Positions 29,029 through 39,153 are shown, counted from the stretch's first letter. The stretch: 64,000 nucleotides of DNA from Gracilaria gracilis (GCA_030374805.1 JARGSG010000030.1:186001-250000); one strand, 5' to 3'. Translations and numbers: made by a program. The notes: generated by a model not told the origin, from the sequence alone.

Positions 29029-30795
29029 ATGTCTCGCCCGCCCACCCCGGCCGCGCCCATCGTGCGCACGCGCACTATGGACTCGGTCGTCATCGACCCG
29101 GACGACCCCCTGCAGTCGCGACAGGACCTGCCCAAGGTCATCAAGCACGCGCGCGTGTCGTACGACGACATGCACACCCCCATCTCGTCGCCGCGCCTGG
29201 AGCGCTTTTCGAAGATCGTCTTCCCGCGCCCCTGTCGCGGCTTGATGCCCGTGCGTATCTCCGACTGGACCAACGTGGGCTCGTTTCCGTCGCCGTTGCA
29301 GAACAACCCGTCGCAGCTCAATCTCGGCCTCAGCTTCGTCGGCTCGCGCGAGACCATCCTGGTCGATATCATCTCTGATGCGGAGAATACCACCATGAGC
29401 CGCGAGTTTGTGCGCGCTGGGCCGCGTAGTGAGCTGGCGTTTCACCCGGCGAACCAGGCGCGTCCGTGCATCGTCACCTGCGGCGGGCTGTGTCCGGGGC
29501 TCAATTCGGTCATTCGTGAGCTCGTCATCACTCTCAAGAACATGTATCGCGTGCCGCGTGTAGACGGTATTCCGTTTGGCTATCGCGGCTTTTATAGCAC
29601 CCACCTCAACATCACCGAGCTCACGGAGCAGCGCGTGATGGATATCCACCACGAGGGCGGCTCCATCATTGGCTCGTCGCGCGGAGGGCACGATACAAAA
29701 CGAATCTGCGACTCCATCCTCGCCATGGGCTACAACCAGATCTTTATCATTGGCGGCGATGGCACGCACCGAGGCGCCGTCAAGATCTTTGAAGAGGTCA
29801 AGAGACGTCGAGCTATGGTCAGCGTCGTTGGCATTCCGAAAACCATCGACAATGACATTGCGCTGATCGACAAGAGTTTTGGGTTCGATACGGCCGTCGA
29901 GGAGGCGCAGAGGAGCATCAAGTGTGCCAAGATTGAGGCAAAGAGCGCCATCAATGGTATTGGGCTAGTGAAGTTGATGGGACGTCACTCCGGACAGATT
30001 GCGATGTTTGCCACGCTGGCTTCGCGTGATGTTGATTGTTGCCTCATTCCAGAGGTGCACTTTGAGTTGGATGGCAAGGCCGGGCTGTTTCAGTACATCG
30101 AGGACAGGCTACGCTCAAAAGGGCATATGGTTATTGTGGTTGCGGAGGGAGCCGGACTGGAATTGATTGAACGCGAAATACCTTCAGAGTCTGTTGACGC
30201 CTCTGGAAACAAGAAGCTGGCAGACGTGGGACTGTGGCTGAAGCGCAAGATTGACAGCGACTTTAGAAGCCGCGGGCGTGAGATTAATATCAAGCTCATT
30301 GACCCAACGTATGAGATTCGCAGCGTTCCGGCTAACGCCAGTGATAATTTGCATTGTAGTCTGTTGGCACAATCGGCTGTGCATGGAGCTATGCACGGCT
30401 TCTCGGGCTTTTCGGTGGGTCTGATTAACACGCACTTTGTACTGATTCCCATGGAAGAAATTTGTCGGCGTGGACGCACAAGAGGTACGTAGAAGAACGC
30501 AGCGAGAAGATGGCTGCGATGGTTGCAACGCTTTTGTATTTATACTGACTTTGTGAACTGTGTTTGTTTTGTTTTGTGTTTGCTAGTTGACGTGAAGAGC
30601 CGAATGTGGCACCGTGTTATCGCAACCACAATGCAGCCGAGTCTGTCCGGGCACTCAAGCGTGTCACAAAGTTTGATCGAAGCTATCGATGGCGGTCTGA
30701 GGATGCCGAAGGAACCGCTGGTTGTGGACTGCAATACTCTACCAACGGTTGTAGAACCTGAAGATGAATTCGATAGCGGAAAGGACTCGTTTTGA
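29029..30795 (+). CDS. PFK: Plant-type 6-phosphofructokinase (two exons)
   Basis: Exons 29029-30484 and 30587-30795 give 554 residues. It phosphorylates fructose 6-phosphate in glycolysis. Visible motifs: TCGGLCPGLNSVIREL, FGYRGFY, GSSRGGHD, IIGGDGTHRGA (Gly242-Asp244), IPKTIDNDI, FGFDTAVEEAQR, KLMGRHSGQIA and VVAEGAG. The order and the PKTIDNDI lysine place it in the plant/TP0108-like ATP-PFK group. The glycine after GGD favours ATP over PPi as donor; this should be tested. Exon 2 restores the conserved SRMWHR segment. The first ~95 residues are an extension before the core. GC content drops steadily from 5' to 3'. Confidence 0.93.
30485..30586 (+). other. 102-nt intron in PFK
   Basis: Donor AGAG|GTACGT, acceptor TTGCTAG|TTGAC, phase 1; a CTGAC branch-like site is at about 30,546. 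Confidence 0.9.
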
Positions 30796-31280
30796 TGTGG
30801 GTAATGCTTGGGGGGTGTTGCTGAGCGGTTTGAGGTGCATGTTTGATTAGCTACAATGCTGTTAGAAACACGGACACAAGCTGGAGTGTTTTTGCGATGG
30901 GCGCGCGGCTCGTTTTCGGCTGCATCGGGCCGGCGTATCTATCATGTTTGCTATGTAACTGGTTGGCTGCGCCGCGTGTACAAAAGTGGACAATGTAAAA
31001 GGTTGAACAGCGGAAGCACAACAGCGGAAGCACAACAGCGGAAGCACAAAGCAACGCAACGCGCCTCGTCATGAATGTGATGGAGATGCATAGATGCATC
31101 CACGCGTTTGCTCGTCGTCGTGCGTGGCACTTTCCATTTCGTTGCACCTCACGCCCCCTGTCACGCACGCCCCCCAACGCGCAGCGTGACGTGTGTGTGG
31201 ATTTGCGCTTTCCAAGCGCGAGCAAGCGCGCTCGCGACACCGCCCCCATCGTGCCCCACGCGCGGCGCGTGCTCTTCGCC
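30796..31280. other. Intergenic region PFK to DTD with a short tandem repeat
   Basis: A 14-bp unit (CAGCGGAAGCACAA) is repeated three times at about 31,008-31,049. The DTD frame is open upstream to an ATG at 31071, which would add 70 Arg-rich residues. Confidence 0.5.
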
Positions 31281-31766
31281 ATGCGGCTCGTCGTGCAAAA
31301 GGTGTCGCAAGCGGCCGTTACTTCTTCGCGCGATGGACATCCCACCGTCACCGCCTCCATCCAGAGGGGGCTGTGTGTGCTCGTCGGCTTTGAACGAGAC
31401 GATACTGACGACGACCTCGACGCCGCCGTCAAGCAGCTGCTCAAGCTGCGCTTGTTCACCGATGACGCCCGTCAGGCTAGGAATGCGTTCAACCTGGTGC
31501 AGGCCGCCGCCGATCTGTTGCTCGTGTCGCAGTTTACGTTGAATGCCACGCTCAAGAGCGGACGGCCCAGCTTTCATCGCGCCCTGCCGCCGGAACGCGC
31601 TTCCGTCATGTTTGACCACTTTGTGCAGCGATGCCGCCCCGTGGAACAGGGCGGCGGCGTTGTCAGGTCTGGGGTGTTCGGCGCTTGGATGCAGCTGCAA
31701 CTGGTCAATGAAGGGCCACATACAATATGTCTCACTTCTACCAACGGAAAGTGTCAAGCATGGTAG
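31281..31766 (+). CDS. DTD: D-aminoacyl-tRNA deacylase
   Basis: 161 residues from the ATG at 31281, the family's usual length and start (MRLVVQKVSQAAV). It hydrolyses D-amino acids (and glycine from tRNA-Ala) off mischarged tRNA. The catalytic SQFTL motif is at 83-87, SGRPSFHRA at 93-101, FGAWMQL at 133-139, and the cross-subunit Gly-cisPro motif NEGPHT at 143-148. An in-frame ATG at 31071 would add a 70-residue Arg/Pro-rich leader that could be an organelle presequence. I prefer the short form because the homologous core starts at 31281. A polyadenylation-like AATAAA is at 31,875. Confidence 0.92.
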   Translation: MRLVVQKVSQAAVTSSRDGHPTVTASIQRGLCVLVGFERDDTDDDLDAAVKQLLKLRLFTDDARQARNAFNLVQAAADLLLVSQFTLNATLKSGRPSFHRALPPERASVMFDHFVQRCRPVEQGGGVVRSGVFGAWMQLQLVNEGPHTICLTSTNGKCQAW

Positions 31767-32189
31767 ACACAACTGCCCAGTCTTACAATCCTGTCACGCC
31801 ATCGCACATGCTCCACCTTTTTTGGCCTTCTTTGCGCGCCTCCTCTACCCGACATCATCTACAATCAAACAGCAATAAACCTTAGTACCCAATCAAACAA
31901 ATCTTTAACAATCCAATTGCGCTCGCCTACCTCAAGACAAACTGTTCCATATCGCTTATCACCCCCGCCCTGCAGTTGCGCATCATTTTTCCAGTAGACA
32001 CCATCCGAGACAATACAAAAAAGCTTTCTTACCAACAATTATCACAGCGCAACCTCTGCTTGTCTTCTTCCCACATAGTTCTTTCTAGCACACGTAGCTA
32101 TTCCGCAATCAATGCGTATCCAAAATCAATCAACACAACACAAGCTCGCACTTTCGCACAATATGTAAAACACCATTGGCACTGAGTGT
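31767..32189. other. DTD 3' flank, no gene seen
   Basis: AT-rich sequence with AATAAA at about 31,875; no open frame of interest. Confidence 0.5.
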
Positions 32190-32269
32190 AATGGTAATGG
32201 AAAATGTTGGCGTGTGGGTGCGAAGTCAGTCGACTTCGCACCCACACGCCAACATTTTCCATTACCATT
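32190..32269. repeat. Perfect palindrome, 38-bp arms, 4-nt spacer
   Basis: Arms 32190-32227 and 32232-32269 are exactly complementary. One arm carries part of an RNase H relic. Confidence 0.97.
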
Positions 32270-32346
32270 TGCGAGTCCGTTACGATTCGAACAATTCTCC
32301 ATTCTGTTCGCGCTCCTGCGTGCAAGTACCTTAGCTGCGCTTTTGT
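32243..32346 (-). pseudogene. Relic of a LINE RNase H domain
   Basis: Read on the minus strand, the sequence encodes WRIVRIVTDSQMVMENV, closely matching WRGIVRIVTDSQSVMENL of the LINE at 1-1680 (around catalytic Asp334). Homology ends inside the palindrome, where the coding frame turns back on itself. It is too short and truncated to be functional. Confidence 0.75.
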
Positions 32347-32603
32347 GCAATCATCTTGCAATAAATGAACACACTACCACGTTGGCCACGCAAGAAACCA
32401 TGAGCACAGTTCTTTCCACCACCCTCATATCATCAGCGAGATCAGATGAAACAATCACTAGTCGTTCACGGCGAAACTTGAACCGTCATCCAACCCCAAT
32501 TGCAGACCCTCGGTACAAACCAATTGAAAACCCCGTCCAATGGCCCCGTCGGAGCTCTTCCTTCCAGTGAAAAGTTCTCCATCTACTCCACTTGTGTCAC
32601 ACA

Positions 32604-32649
32604 CGCCTTCAGTGATTCAAGTTGCCGAGGATGGCAATCACTGAAGGCG
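32604..32649. repeat. Inverted repeat over the stop codon of the 32638-33294 gene
   Basis: Perfect 14-bp arms 32604-32617 and 32636-32649. The TGA stop (32640-32638, minus strand) lies in one arm, as with the mutarotase gene. Confidence 0.85.
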
Positions 32650-33294
32650 CCTCCTAGTGCGCCTGTTGTTGTCTGGTGCATGTAATAAAGCACTCGGGCG
32701 CTTTCTGCTTAAACGCTCCACGCGAGCCCGTTCCACCACAAGTCCCTGAACTTCTTCCAAGCACACTGACAGTGTCTCCTCAAAGCAAGTGAGCGCACTA
32801 CGCGTTTTCCTCACATGGCGATTCAAGTTCTTTGCCAGACAACCTCGACAACCCGTTTCACAGTCGTCGCACCACGTTCGGAGGTGCAGCATTGCACTTG
32901 AGACCGCATCTTCAAGTGGCAATGACGATTGTTCAACCGACCTCACCACCTCTGCCGCTGCCGCTTCTGCTCGGTGGAAGTGTTTCATCAGAACACGTCC
33001 TTCCTTGCACAAGGCCCCGAAACTTTGGAGTTCCCTAAAGTAATCAAGCTCCCCCGTGGCGGTTAGCTTTGAGGCCCAAGAGTACATGATGGTATCACAA
33101 GGGTAAATGGCCCCACCCTTCTCAAGCTCAAGGAACCACCAAACGATCTCCGAAATGTTGTACGTATCCCTCTGGAACCTCCTGTCTGTGCTGCTAACAC
33201 AGAACTGAGAGGTGCTTTCGATGGCCGCTATCATCGACAGCGTGAATAGGCGCATCGTTAGCAAGAGGTTCATTACGTATTGCAAACCCTTCAT
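32638..33294 (-). CDS. Hypothetical helical protein
   Basis: 218 residues from the ATG at 33292-33294; the frame upstream has no ATG and runs through a C/T-rich leader (33,405-33,435). The N terminus (MKGLQYVMNLLLTMRLFTLSMIAAIES) is hydrophobic enough for a signal anchor. The middle has paired Cys residues (WCDDCETGCRGC) and the C-terminal third is helical with heptad character ending in an Arg-rich tail. I recognise no family. ORF integrity and a plausible leader support a real gene; the assignment is tentative. Confidence 0.5.
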   Translation of the reverse strand: MKGLQYVMNLLLTMRLFTLSMIAAIESTSQFCVSSTDRRFQRDTYNISEIVWWFLELEKGGAIYPCDTIMYSWASKLTATGELDYFRELQSFGALCKEGRVLMKHFHRAEAAAAEVVRSVEQSSLPLEDAVSSAMLHLRTWCDDCETGCRGCLAKNLNRHVRKTRSALTCFEETLSVCLEEVQGLVVERARVERLSRKRPSALLHAPDNNRRTRRRLQ

Positions 33295-34529
33295 CTTATC
33301 CTTTCGTGTTTCGTGTGGAGGGATGAGGGTTTTGTGAGGGAAGAATGCCAGTAGGTTTGGGTGCGAGGAGGATTGCAGGTTACTGGAGTCCGAGTGTGTC
33401 TGACGGGAAGGAGAGAAGGGGAGGGGGGTGGAGGGCAGTGTTTCCCTGTCTCTGTCTGTCTCTCTTTCAGTTACATAATGAGTGTTGGCACTCTCCAAAT
33501 TTGTCGTGAAGAGTTCAGCTCCGTGCCTTTCAATTATGCACTTTAAACATTACCCTACCCAGAGTAAATTGACCTGAGCTCACGGCCCAGCGATCTTGAG
33601 GAAAGCATTTCTTTACTCTCGGGACCTATTTTGTACCTACACATGTGTTTTTAAGGAGATGATGATCGTATGCGCTTGTCCACTAAAAATGATTCAGCGA
33701 TCAAAGCAGTAAGGCCACGCAGAATTGCCTCAATTGTTTGGCAACCAAAGGGTAAATGCGACGAACTGATATCTCGTTGTCAGGATCAAAGTGGGAAGAG
33801 TTATAACATTCTTTACTAGAAAATGTTTCGTGGAGGACATTATATACATGTACATCTTTTTCTTCTTCCTTCTTCTTCTTCATTGTGGACAACAGTACCT
33901 TATTCCGATACTGTAGTAGAGCTTCAAAGGAAGCTCTCTCTCTTTAAAAAGGCTAAGATCTTCTTCCTTATTCACTATGGCCCTAAGTTTCGTATTCCAA
34001 AATAAGGAACTACTTAGTTTAGTGGTTCTCTCTGCTCAGGAAGCCAAGAACGTTGTGGTCTGTTGTCTGATCATGTCCGTTTTATTGCTGCGCTGGAACC
34101 TCATCGACGCGCCGCGTCGCGGTTTTCACTGGCACTTTGCATGAGTGTACACACCCAAAATAACGATCTTAGACAGAATTAACTGTGCTGACTCTGCCCT
34201 AACACTATAATCTGTCGTTGAGAGTAACACAAGGCCCAGAGGGTTAGACATTTTAACCTCCCGAGCTCCTTGCACCCTTCTTGATTTACACCACAGAGAA
34301 CTGCGTAAAATAATGTTTGAAGAGATTCTTCCACAACCTCGTTAAGTGGTTGTGCATCATACTGAAGAAAGAAAGAGCGATATGTATACATCTACTGTAT
34401 CTATTTGTGAACGGAGAAGGATGCCCTAGGATTCTCTTTTTATTTTAATCGGTTCAAGCTTTGGCAAAAACTAGGCTTTCTTGCCTTGCTGTAGCAGGAT
34501 GGCAGCAAAGAGCGTATCGATGCTGCCTC

Positions 34530-34578
34530 CTCGTGCTGCTTAGCACGAGTCCAGCCAGCCCGTGCTGCTTGGCACGGG
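34530..34578. repeat. Tandem pair of small hairpins with a compensatory base-pair change
   Basis: CTCGTGC-TGCTTA-GCACGAG (34530-34549) and CCCGTGC-TGCTTG-GCACGGG (34559-34578) form a 29-nt tandem repeat. The second stem pair is T-A in one copy and C-G in the other. Confidence 0.85.
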
Positions 34579-35243
34579 TCCAGCCTACAGTACAAGCGAT
34601 AGCCGGGTGTGGGAGGGCGGGGAGAGAAAACCGAGACGAAACCGCGAGTGTCGCGGCTTCGTTCGAACGCGGTCAAGCGCCGCGCTTCGGCGCCCGGCGT
34701 CGGCCGCGAACGATGCCGACGGTGACGGCGCGCAGAAGCGCAATGCGCTTGAACCTGTAAATAAAGACTTTTCCGCGTTCCTCGAAATCCGATTCTTTGC
34801 TTTGATACTTCGAAACGAAGCTCGGGCGATGAGCGGAGACCATATTGTGATTTGCGCGAGGTAGCTAATGTGTAATGCACCATCAGTTTCAAGTTCGAAA
34901 TCGGGGACTAGGTAAGAGAAAGAGTTCATAGAAGGAAACCCTCTTTCTCATGATAGACCAGCACCGCTTCAACAATGTCTTCTTCGGGAAAAGGTCTTAC
35001 TGTATGCAATAGGGAGGACTAGCCATCTTTTCACCCTGTTACCCTACTTCTCCCATTGGGAACTAGATCTATATACTGTATCCTCATTACAGATGGATAC
35101 AATACTTACGAAGATAGATGTAGTGTTCACGAGGACGCCAGGCGATAAAATCATTGTTGCGAAGGGCATGAAAAGAGGCTTCCCGGGTATGGGTTGCGTG
35201 AAGCGACAGATGTGTGCCACCGTCAGCCCCTCAATTCAAGACA

Positions 35244-35324
35244 AACGCCTTACAGACATTTCTGAATCCCACTTTTTGCATATCTAAGCAGATTCAGCCT
35301 GTGTTGAGAAATGTCTGTAACGTT
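35244..35324. repeat. Imperfect hairpin, 14-bp core arms
   Basis: TTACAGACATTTCT (35250-35263) and AGAAATGTCTGTAA (35307-35320), with extra pairing inside (GAATC/GATTC) and outside (AACG/CGTT). Confidence 0.85.
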
Positions 35325-35339
35325 AAGATTGTGTTCGTG

Positions 35340-35405
35340 GAACTGACATGGTTTCGATGCTTGTATTCGAGATGACGAATACAAGCATCGAAACCATGTC
35401 AGTTC
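35340..35405. repeat. Perfect 30-bp-arm hairpin, 6-nt loop
   Basis: Arms 35340-35369 and 35376-35405, no mismatch. Size and loop resemble a microRNA-type precursor, although perfect pairing is also typical of a young inversion. Confidence 0.97.
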
Positions 35406-35463
35406 AGCAGTCGATGAATCTTCTCTTACCCTCGTGATGCACGTAGAGATACTTACAGGTTGC

Positions 35464-35549
35464 GATCTCATTTGTATCAAACCTTGACGGGAATAGAAAG
35501 ACGTAACGCTACCCCTTTGATTCCCGTCCAGGTTTGATGCAAATGGATC
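35464..35549. repeat. 30-bp-arm hairpin, 25-nt loop
   Basis: Arms 35464-35494 and 35520-35549 with one bulge and two mismatches. Confidence 0.92.
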
Positions 35550-35774
35550 TTCCCTATCGTAACCTTGTTATCAACCGGGAAGGGGGCCATGATGGTTACA
35601 ACAAAGACCATTCGCACTATCTGAAGATGAATCTCCAAAGCCTCCTTCGTTCCTCTACTTAAGCGTGTTGACGAGCCGCCGCGATGCCAAACCTACTTGC
35701 TTGTAACACCCTCACACTTCAACATCTGCCTGGGGGGCATCCTGAGCCATTTGTGTGAAGTAATTCCAATCGCG

Positions 35775-36500
35775 ATGAACGTCGTTCGTTTCGTTATTCT
35801 CCTTGCACTCGTGGCGCTGTGTTCTGGATCACCGACCGAAAGGACGTACCTGAAAAAGAGGGCCTTCATGAAGAGAAAGGGATTCCTACCGCCCAGAAGA
35901 AAGTTTTTCTTCCATAAGGGAACATTCTTCCCGCACAAGAGGAGGCCCGTCTTCAAGAGAAAGCTTCCGTTCTACAACTGCTTCGGATGCCCCAAAAACA
36001 CCGTGTGCGCAGGCACATATTGGGGAAGAAAGTGCGTTATACCAAAGACTATTGGCCAAAGATGTGGGATCGAACCGTTCTGGATCTGTCAAAAGGGGCT
36101 TCTATGCGAGAAAAACATCTGCATCCTTCCTCCTGTCCGTTTTGGTGGGGACTGCACTCGCCCAGGATCTGTCTGCGTGCCGGGAGCTGTTTGTACCGGC
36201 ACTAAGTTGAGGATGAAATGTGTTAAGCCCAGGGGTCCTGGAAGGAGATGCGGGAGGACTCCATTCAAGGTGTGCAAGAGCGGTTTGGATTGCTACAAGG
36301 GCATTTGCGTGAAACCTAAGATTAGGTTGGGTGGAGACTGCAAACCCAGAGGTTCGGTTTGTCAGGACGGTCTATTCTGTCTCGGAGACAATGGATTGAG
36401 GAAGTGTGTGAAGGGAACGACAAAGGGAGAGAAATGCGGTCTTGATCCGTTCTGGTCTTGCCAACCAGGTTTGAAATGCATTGGTCGTGTTTGCGTTTGA
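35775..36500 (+). CDS. Secreted cysteine-rich repeat protein
   Basis: 241 residues from the ATG at 35775. A clear signal peptide (MNVVRFVILLALVALCSGS) is followed by a strongly basic, Phe-rich stretch to about residue 70 (RKFFFHKGTFFPHKRR). The rest is three rounds of a two-part cysteine module. Part B resembles GGDC-x3-GSVC-x5-C-x6-KCVKP; part A is G-x-RCG-x2-PF-x2-C-x2-GL-x-C-x4-C. Regular Cys spacing implies disulphide-bonded domains in the extracellular space or cell wall, similar in style to EB or dickkopf-like modules but without clear homology to a named family. Function unknown; wall protein, defence peptide or ligand are all possible. Confidence 0.75.
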   Translation: MNVVRFVILLALVALCSGSPTERTYLKKRAFMKRKGFLPPRRKFFFHKGTFFPHKRRPVFKRKLPFYNCFGCPKNTVCAGTYWGRKCVIPKTIGQRCGIEPFWICQKGLLCEKNICILPPVRFGGDCTRPGSVCVPGAVCTGTKLRMKCVKPRGPGRRCGRTPFKVCKSGLDCYKGICVKPKIRLGGDCKPRGSVCQDGLFCLGDNGLRKCVKGTTKGEKCGLDPFWSCQPGLKCIGRVCV

Positions 36501-37044
36501 AAAGCGTTGAATACTTCTTCGGCTTCTTAGTGAATGTTATGAGGGAGATAGCACCTTTCTAGTAGTAGTTCCAAAAGTTCCAAGGATCGTCGCCCCGACT
36601 TCTTTTCTTGAATTCTCCCTGACAGTAGAACACGTGAACGTAATTGTAAACATTCACGATTCTGAAACATGTGGACCAGTACGAGTATCTAGCCAGAAGG
36701 TTGTCTTCGCTTATCACATTCGAGGCGGCGGCGGTAGATAGTCACAGAACGCAAGCGTTGGAGCGACCATTTTGTCGGAAACGGGAAAGTTAATTTAACA
36801 TCAAGCATAAGATCTTCGTGAGGGCGCCAGGACGGCTATTTGCCTTTTCGCTCGAAGTTGTTGCGTTCGTAGCTCTACATATCGCTGATCAGAGCATTAC
36901 CTTAACCCAACTGTGTTTTGAAGACACTCTGCACCGTCTCAGGACGCTCTGGTCGCATAGCATATCAAAGCATATCAAAGCTTATCACACGTGTCTACTC
37001 TCCGTCACCGCTCTCTCTACCGCTCTCTGTCGCGCAATTATATC
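36501..37044. other. Intergenic region upstream of PRL1/PRP46
   Basis: No gene seen. A 10-bp repeat (GCATATCAAA) occurs twice at about 36,959-36,978 with a third partial copy, just before the CT-rich PRL1 leader. Confidence 0.45.
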
Positions 37045-38400
37045 ATGGAGAAGCAGGCCGAATCACTACTAAAGCGAGCGCATGAAGCTGTAAAAGTGAA
37101 TGAGAGTGAATCCCAGCAACTCTTCGGTGATGGTAAGCTTGGTGTTTTTCCCGAGCATCCCAGGGTCGTTGAAGTGCGAGGGACTCTCCGCGCCGAGTTT
37201 GACGTTTTTCACCCGAAGAAAAGACCAAGGCCAGTACCGCCCCTCGAAATTAACGCAGACCAACACCCTGTTGGAAACAATGTTGGCAAATCATCAAAAG
37301 CTCTGGTCGTGTCGGAAAGCAACCATCAACGAAGTAACGCCTTAACTACCACGCGAGGCGCAGATCGTATCTTGCAGATGGTGAAACACCGGGAAGAAGC
37401 TATGGAGAAAGAGAAGCCAACATGGCATCCCCCATGGAGTTCTTATCGAGTTATAAGTGGGCATCTTGGATGGGTTCGATGTGTTGCGTTTGACGCAAGT
37501 AACGCGTGGTTTGCTACTGGTTCCGCAGATCGCACGGTCAAGATATGGGATTCAGCTACAGGTCGCCTCAAATTAACACTAACAGGTCATGTTTCCACTG
37601 TTCGGGGGATAGCAATATCGGAACGGCATCCATATATGTTTACCGTCGGAGAAGATAAGATGGTTAAATGCTGGGACTTGGAACAGAACAAGGTGATTCG
37701 AAACTATCATGGTCATCTATCCGGTGTGTACTGCGTGTCCTTGCATCCAGTTTTGGATATCCTGGTCACAGGGGGCAGAGACTCCACGGTGAGAGTCTGG
37801 GATGTGCGGACAAGGGCGCAAGTATTTGTTTTGGGCGCTCATAGGGATACGGTCAACGCCGTTTTGACCCAACCTGTTGATCCTCAGATCATTTCCGCAA
37901 GTGTCGATTCGACTATCCGGACATGGGATCTCGCTGCTGGGAAATGCTCTGCAACGCTGACAAACCATAAGAAGGGCGTACGAGCTTTGGCCCCCCATCC
38001 TCGCGAATTCTCGTTTGCTTCTGCTTCGGCGGAGAGCATCAAGTCATGGGGATTACCGGACGGGACATTTATGCGTAACTTTAGCGGTGCGCATGGAAAG
38101 AAGCTTGTCAACGCGCTAGCGATTAATGAAGACGGAGTTCTTGCTAGTGGCGGCGACGACGGAACCGTTGCTTTCTGGGATTACGGCTCAGCACACTGCT
38201 TTCAAAAAGCGAGAGGAGTGGTTCAGCCTGGAAGTCTTGAGTGTGAGAATGGTATTTACGGACTTGCTTTTGATAAGAGTGGAAGTCGTCTCGTTACTTG
38301 TGAAACAGATAAGACGGTTCGTATGTGGCGAGAGGATGAAGAGGCCACGGAGCAGACACATCCAGTGGTATGGGAGCCTAAGAAGCGAGATAGGTATTAA
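37045..38400 (+). CDS. PRP46: PRL1/PLRG1/PRP46 WD40 splicing factor
   Basis: 451 residues from the ATG at 37045. The N-terminal ~130 residues are a low-complexity arm; then [17 protein letters not shown] starts a seven-bladed WD40 propeller. Blades are marked by VKIWDS, VKCWDL, VRVWDV, IRTWDL, IKSWGL, VAFWDY and VRMWRE. The strings [28 protein letters not shown] and AHRDTVNAV match PLRG1/PRL1 much more closely than other WD40 groups. The protein is a core NineTeen-complex component needed for catalytic activation of the spliceosome, and in plants also for stress signalling. It is convergent with FCF1, 147 bp between stops. Confidence 0.93.
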   Translation: MEKQAESLLKRAHEAVKVNESESQQLFGDGKLGVFPEHPRVVEVRGTLRAEFDVFHPKKRPRPVPPLEINADQHPVGNNVGKSSKALVVSESNHQRSNALTTTRGADRILQMVKHREEAMEKEKPTWHPPWSSYRVISGHLGWVRCVAFDASNAWFATGSADRTVKIWDSATGRLKLTLTGHVSTVRGIAISERHPYMFTVGEDKMVKCWDLEQNKVIRNYHGHLSGVYCVSLHPVLDILVTGGRDSTVRVWDVRTRAQVFVLGAHRDTVNAVLTQPVDPQIISASVDSTIRTWDLAAGKCSATLTNHKKGVRALAPHPREFSFASASAESIKSWGLPDGTFMRNFSGAHGKKLVNALAINEDGVLASGGDDGTVAFWDYGSAHCFQKARGVVQPGSLECENGIYGLAFDKSGSRLVTCETDKTVRMWREDEEATEQTHPVVWEPKKRDRY

Positions 38401-38547
38401 AACTTGCTTATTCGTCTGCGGCCAACCTGGTAGAAGCAGAAGAAAGGAAGCAGTGCAAACTTTGTATTCGCGAAATCAGCTTCGGTAGCACAAAGGGAAG
38501 GTACAGAACTAACCGCAACAAGTCTTGAAGAAACTGAGCGTAGGCCA

Positions 38548-39153
38548 CTACTTGAGTGTTGGAGCCAACGTTTCGGGGAGGCGTTCAACCTTGTATTGAT
38601 GTCCTGAGATGTACATGATCGGTATTCCCGCAACTTTCCTAATGCGCCTCTTCAAATCCTTATCGCAGGTAGCCACAATGTAGATACGATGTGCAGCAAT
38701 ACGCTGCATGATGCAGTCGTCGGCGTAGGTTCCCTTATGGGAACAAATTAGTCGTTTGAAGCGCCGGTCTCGTGCTACCCGTAATGCAACAGAATACTTC
38801 TTTGGGAGTTTTTGTAGCTCGGCAATGACGCAATCTGATATGCAGATGGTAGAAGGCGCTGCAAGACAATTGAGCATTCCACGAGTTACGTCAATCTTGT
38901 TGGCCACGGAGAAGTTAATAAAGTTTGTATCCAAGAGAATTCTAAATGGAGGTCCAAGCGAGGGGTTAAAGCGGAAAAACATAGAAGAAGGAGCAGCATT
39001 GTTCGCTAGGATGTCTTTGTCTGGTTTCTTTGCAACAACTGGAGCTGCTTCTTGTTTTGATAGCTCCTTGATCTTCAGACGAGAGTCGTTTGGTGAAACG
39101 AGGCGCTTCACTTCAGCGTACTTTCGCTGTCGTTTCTTTCTCGCACCTCCCAT
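38548..39153 (-). CDS. FCF1: FCF1/UTP24, PIN-domain rRNA-processing nuclease
   Basis: 201 residues from MGGARKKRQRKY at 39151-39153, matching FCF1 length (about 190-200) and start. The basic N terminus leads to a PIN domain: ILLDTNFINFS (first catalytic Asp), CISDCVIAELQKL, ADDCIMQR with paired acidic residues, and VATCDKDLKRRIRK with the last acidic site, ending in the conserved YISGHQYKVERLP. FCF1 cleaves pre-18S rRNA at sites A0-A2 as part of the small-subunit processome in the nucleolus. A palindromic TACCGTTGGTA element lies 76 nt upstream of the ATG. Confidence 0.95.
   Translation of the reverse strand: MGGARKKRQRKYAEVKRLVSPNDSRLKIKELSKQEAAPVVAKKPDKDILANNAAPSSMFFRFNPSLGPPFRILLDTNFINFSVANKIDVTRGMLNCLAAPSTICISDCVIAELQKLPKKYSVALRVARDRRFKRLICSHKGTYADDCIMQRIAAHRIYIVATCDKDLKRRIRKVAGIPIMYISGHQYKVERLPETLAPTLK

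Larger units (their letters stand above)
33295..35774. other. 2.5-kb gene-poor region with hairpins
   Basis: No gene recognised. Contains the hairpin pair at 34530-34578 and three long inverted repeats between 35244 and 35549. AATAAA lies at about 34,756 after a GC-rich 150-bp patch. Another imperfect inverted repeat lies around 33,898-34,005. Confidence 0.4.

Noticed and set aside
32270-32300. GTTCGAATC on the minus strand resembling a tRNA T-loop
   Set aside because: It lies inside the RNase H relic (codons for IVRIVT) and has no tRNA context.
35093-35287. 64-codon frame before the hairpins
   Set aside because: Starts at a weak site, ends inside an inverted repeat and shows no family features.
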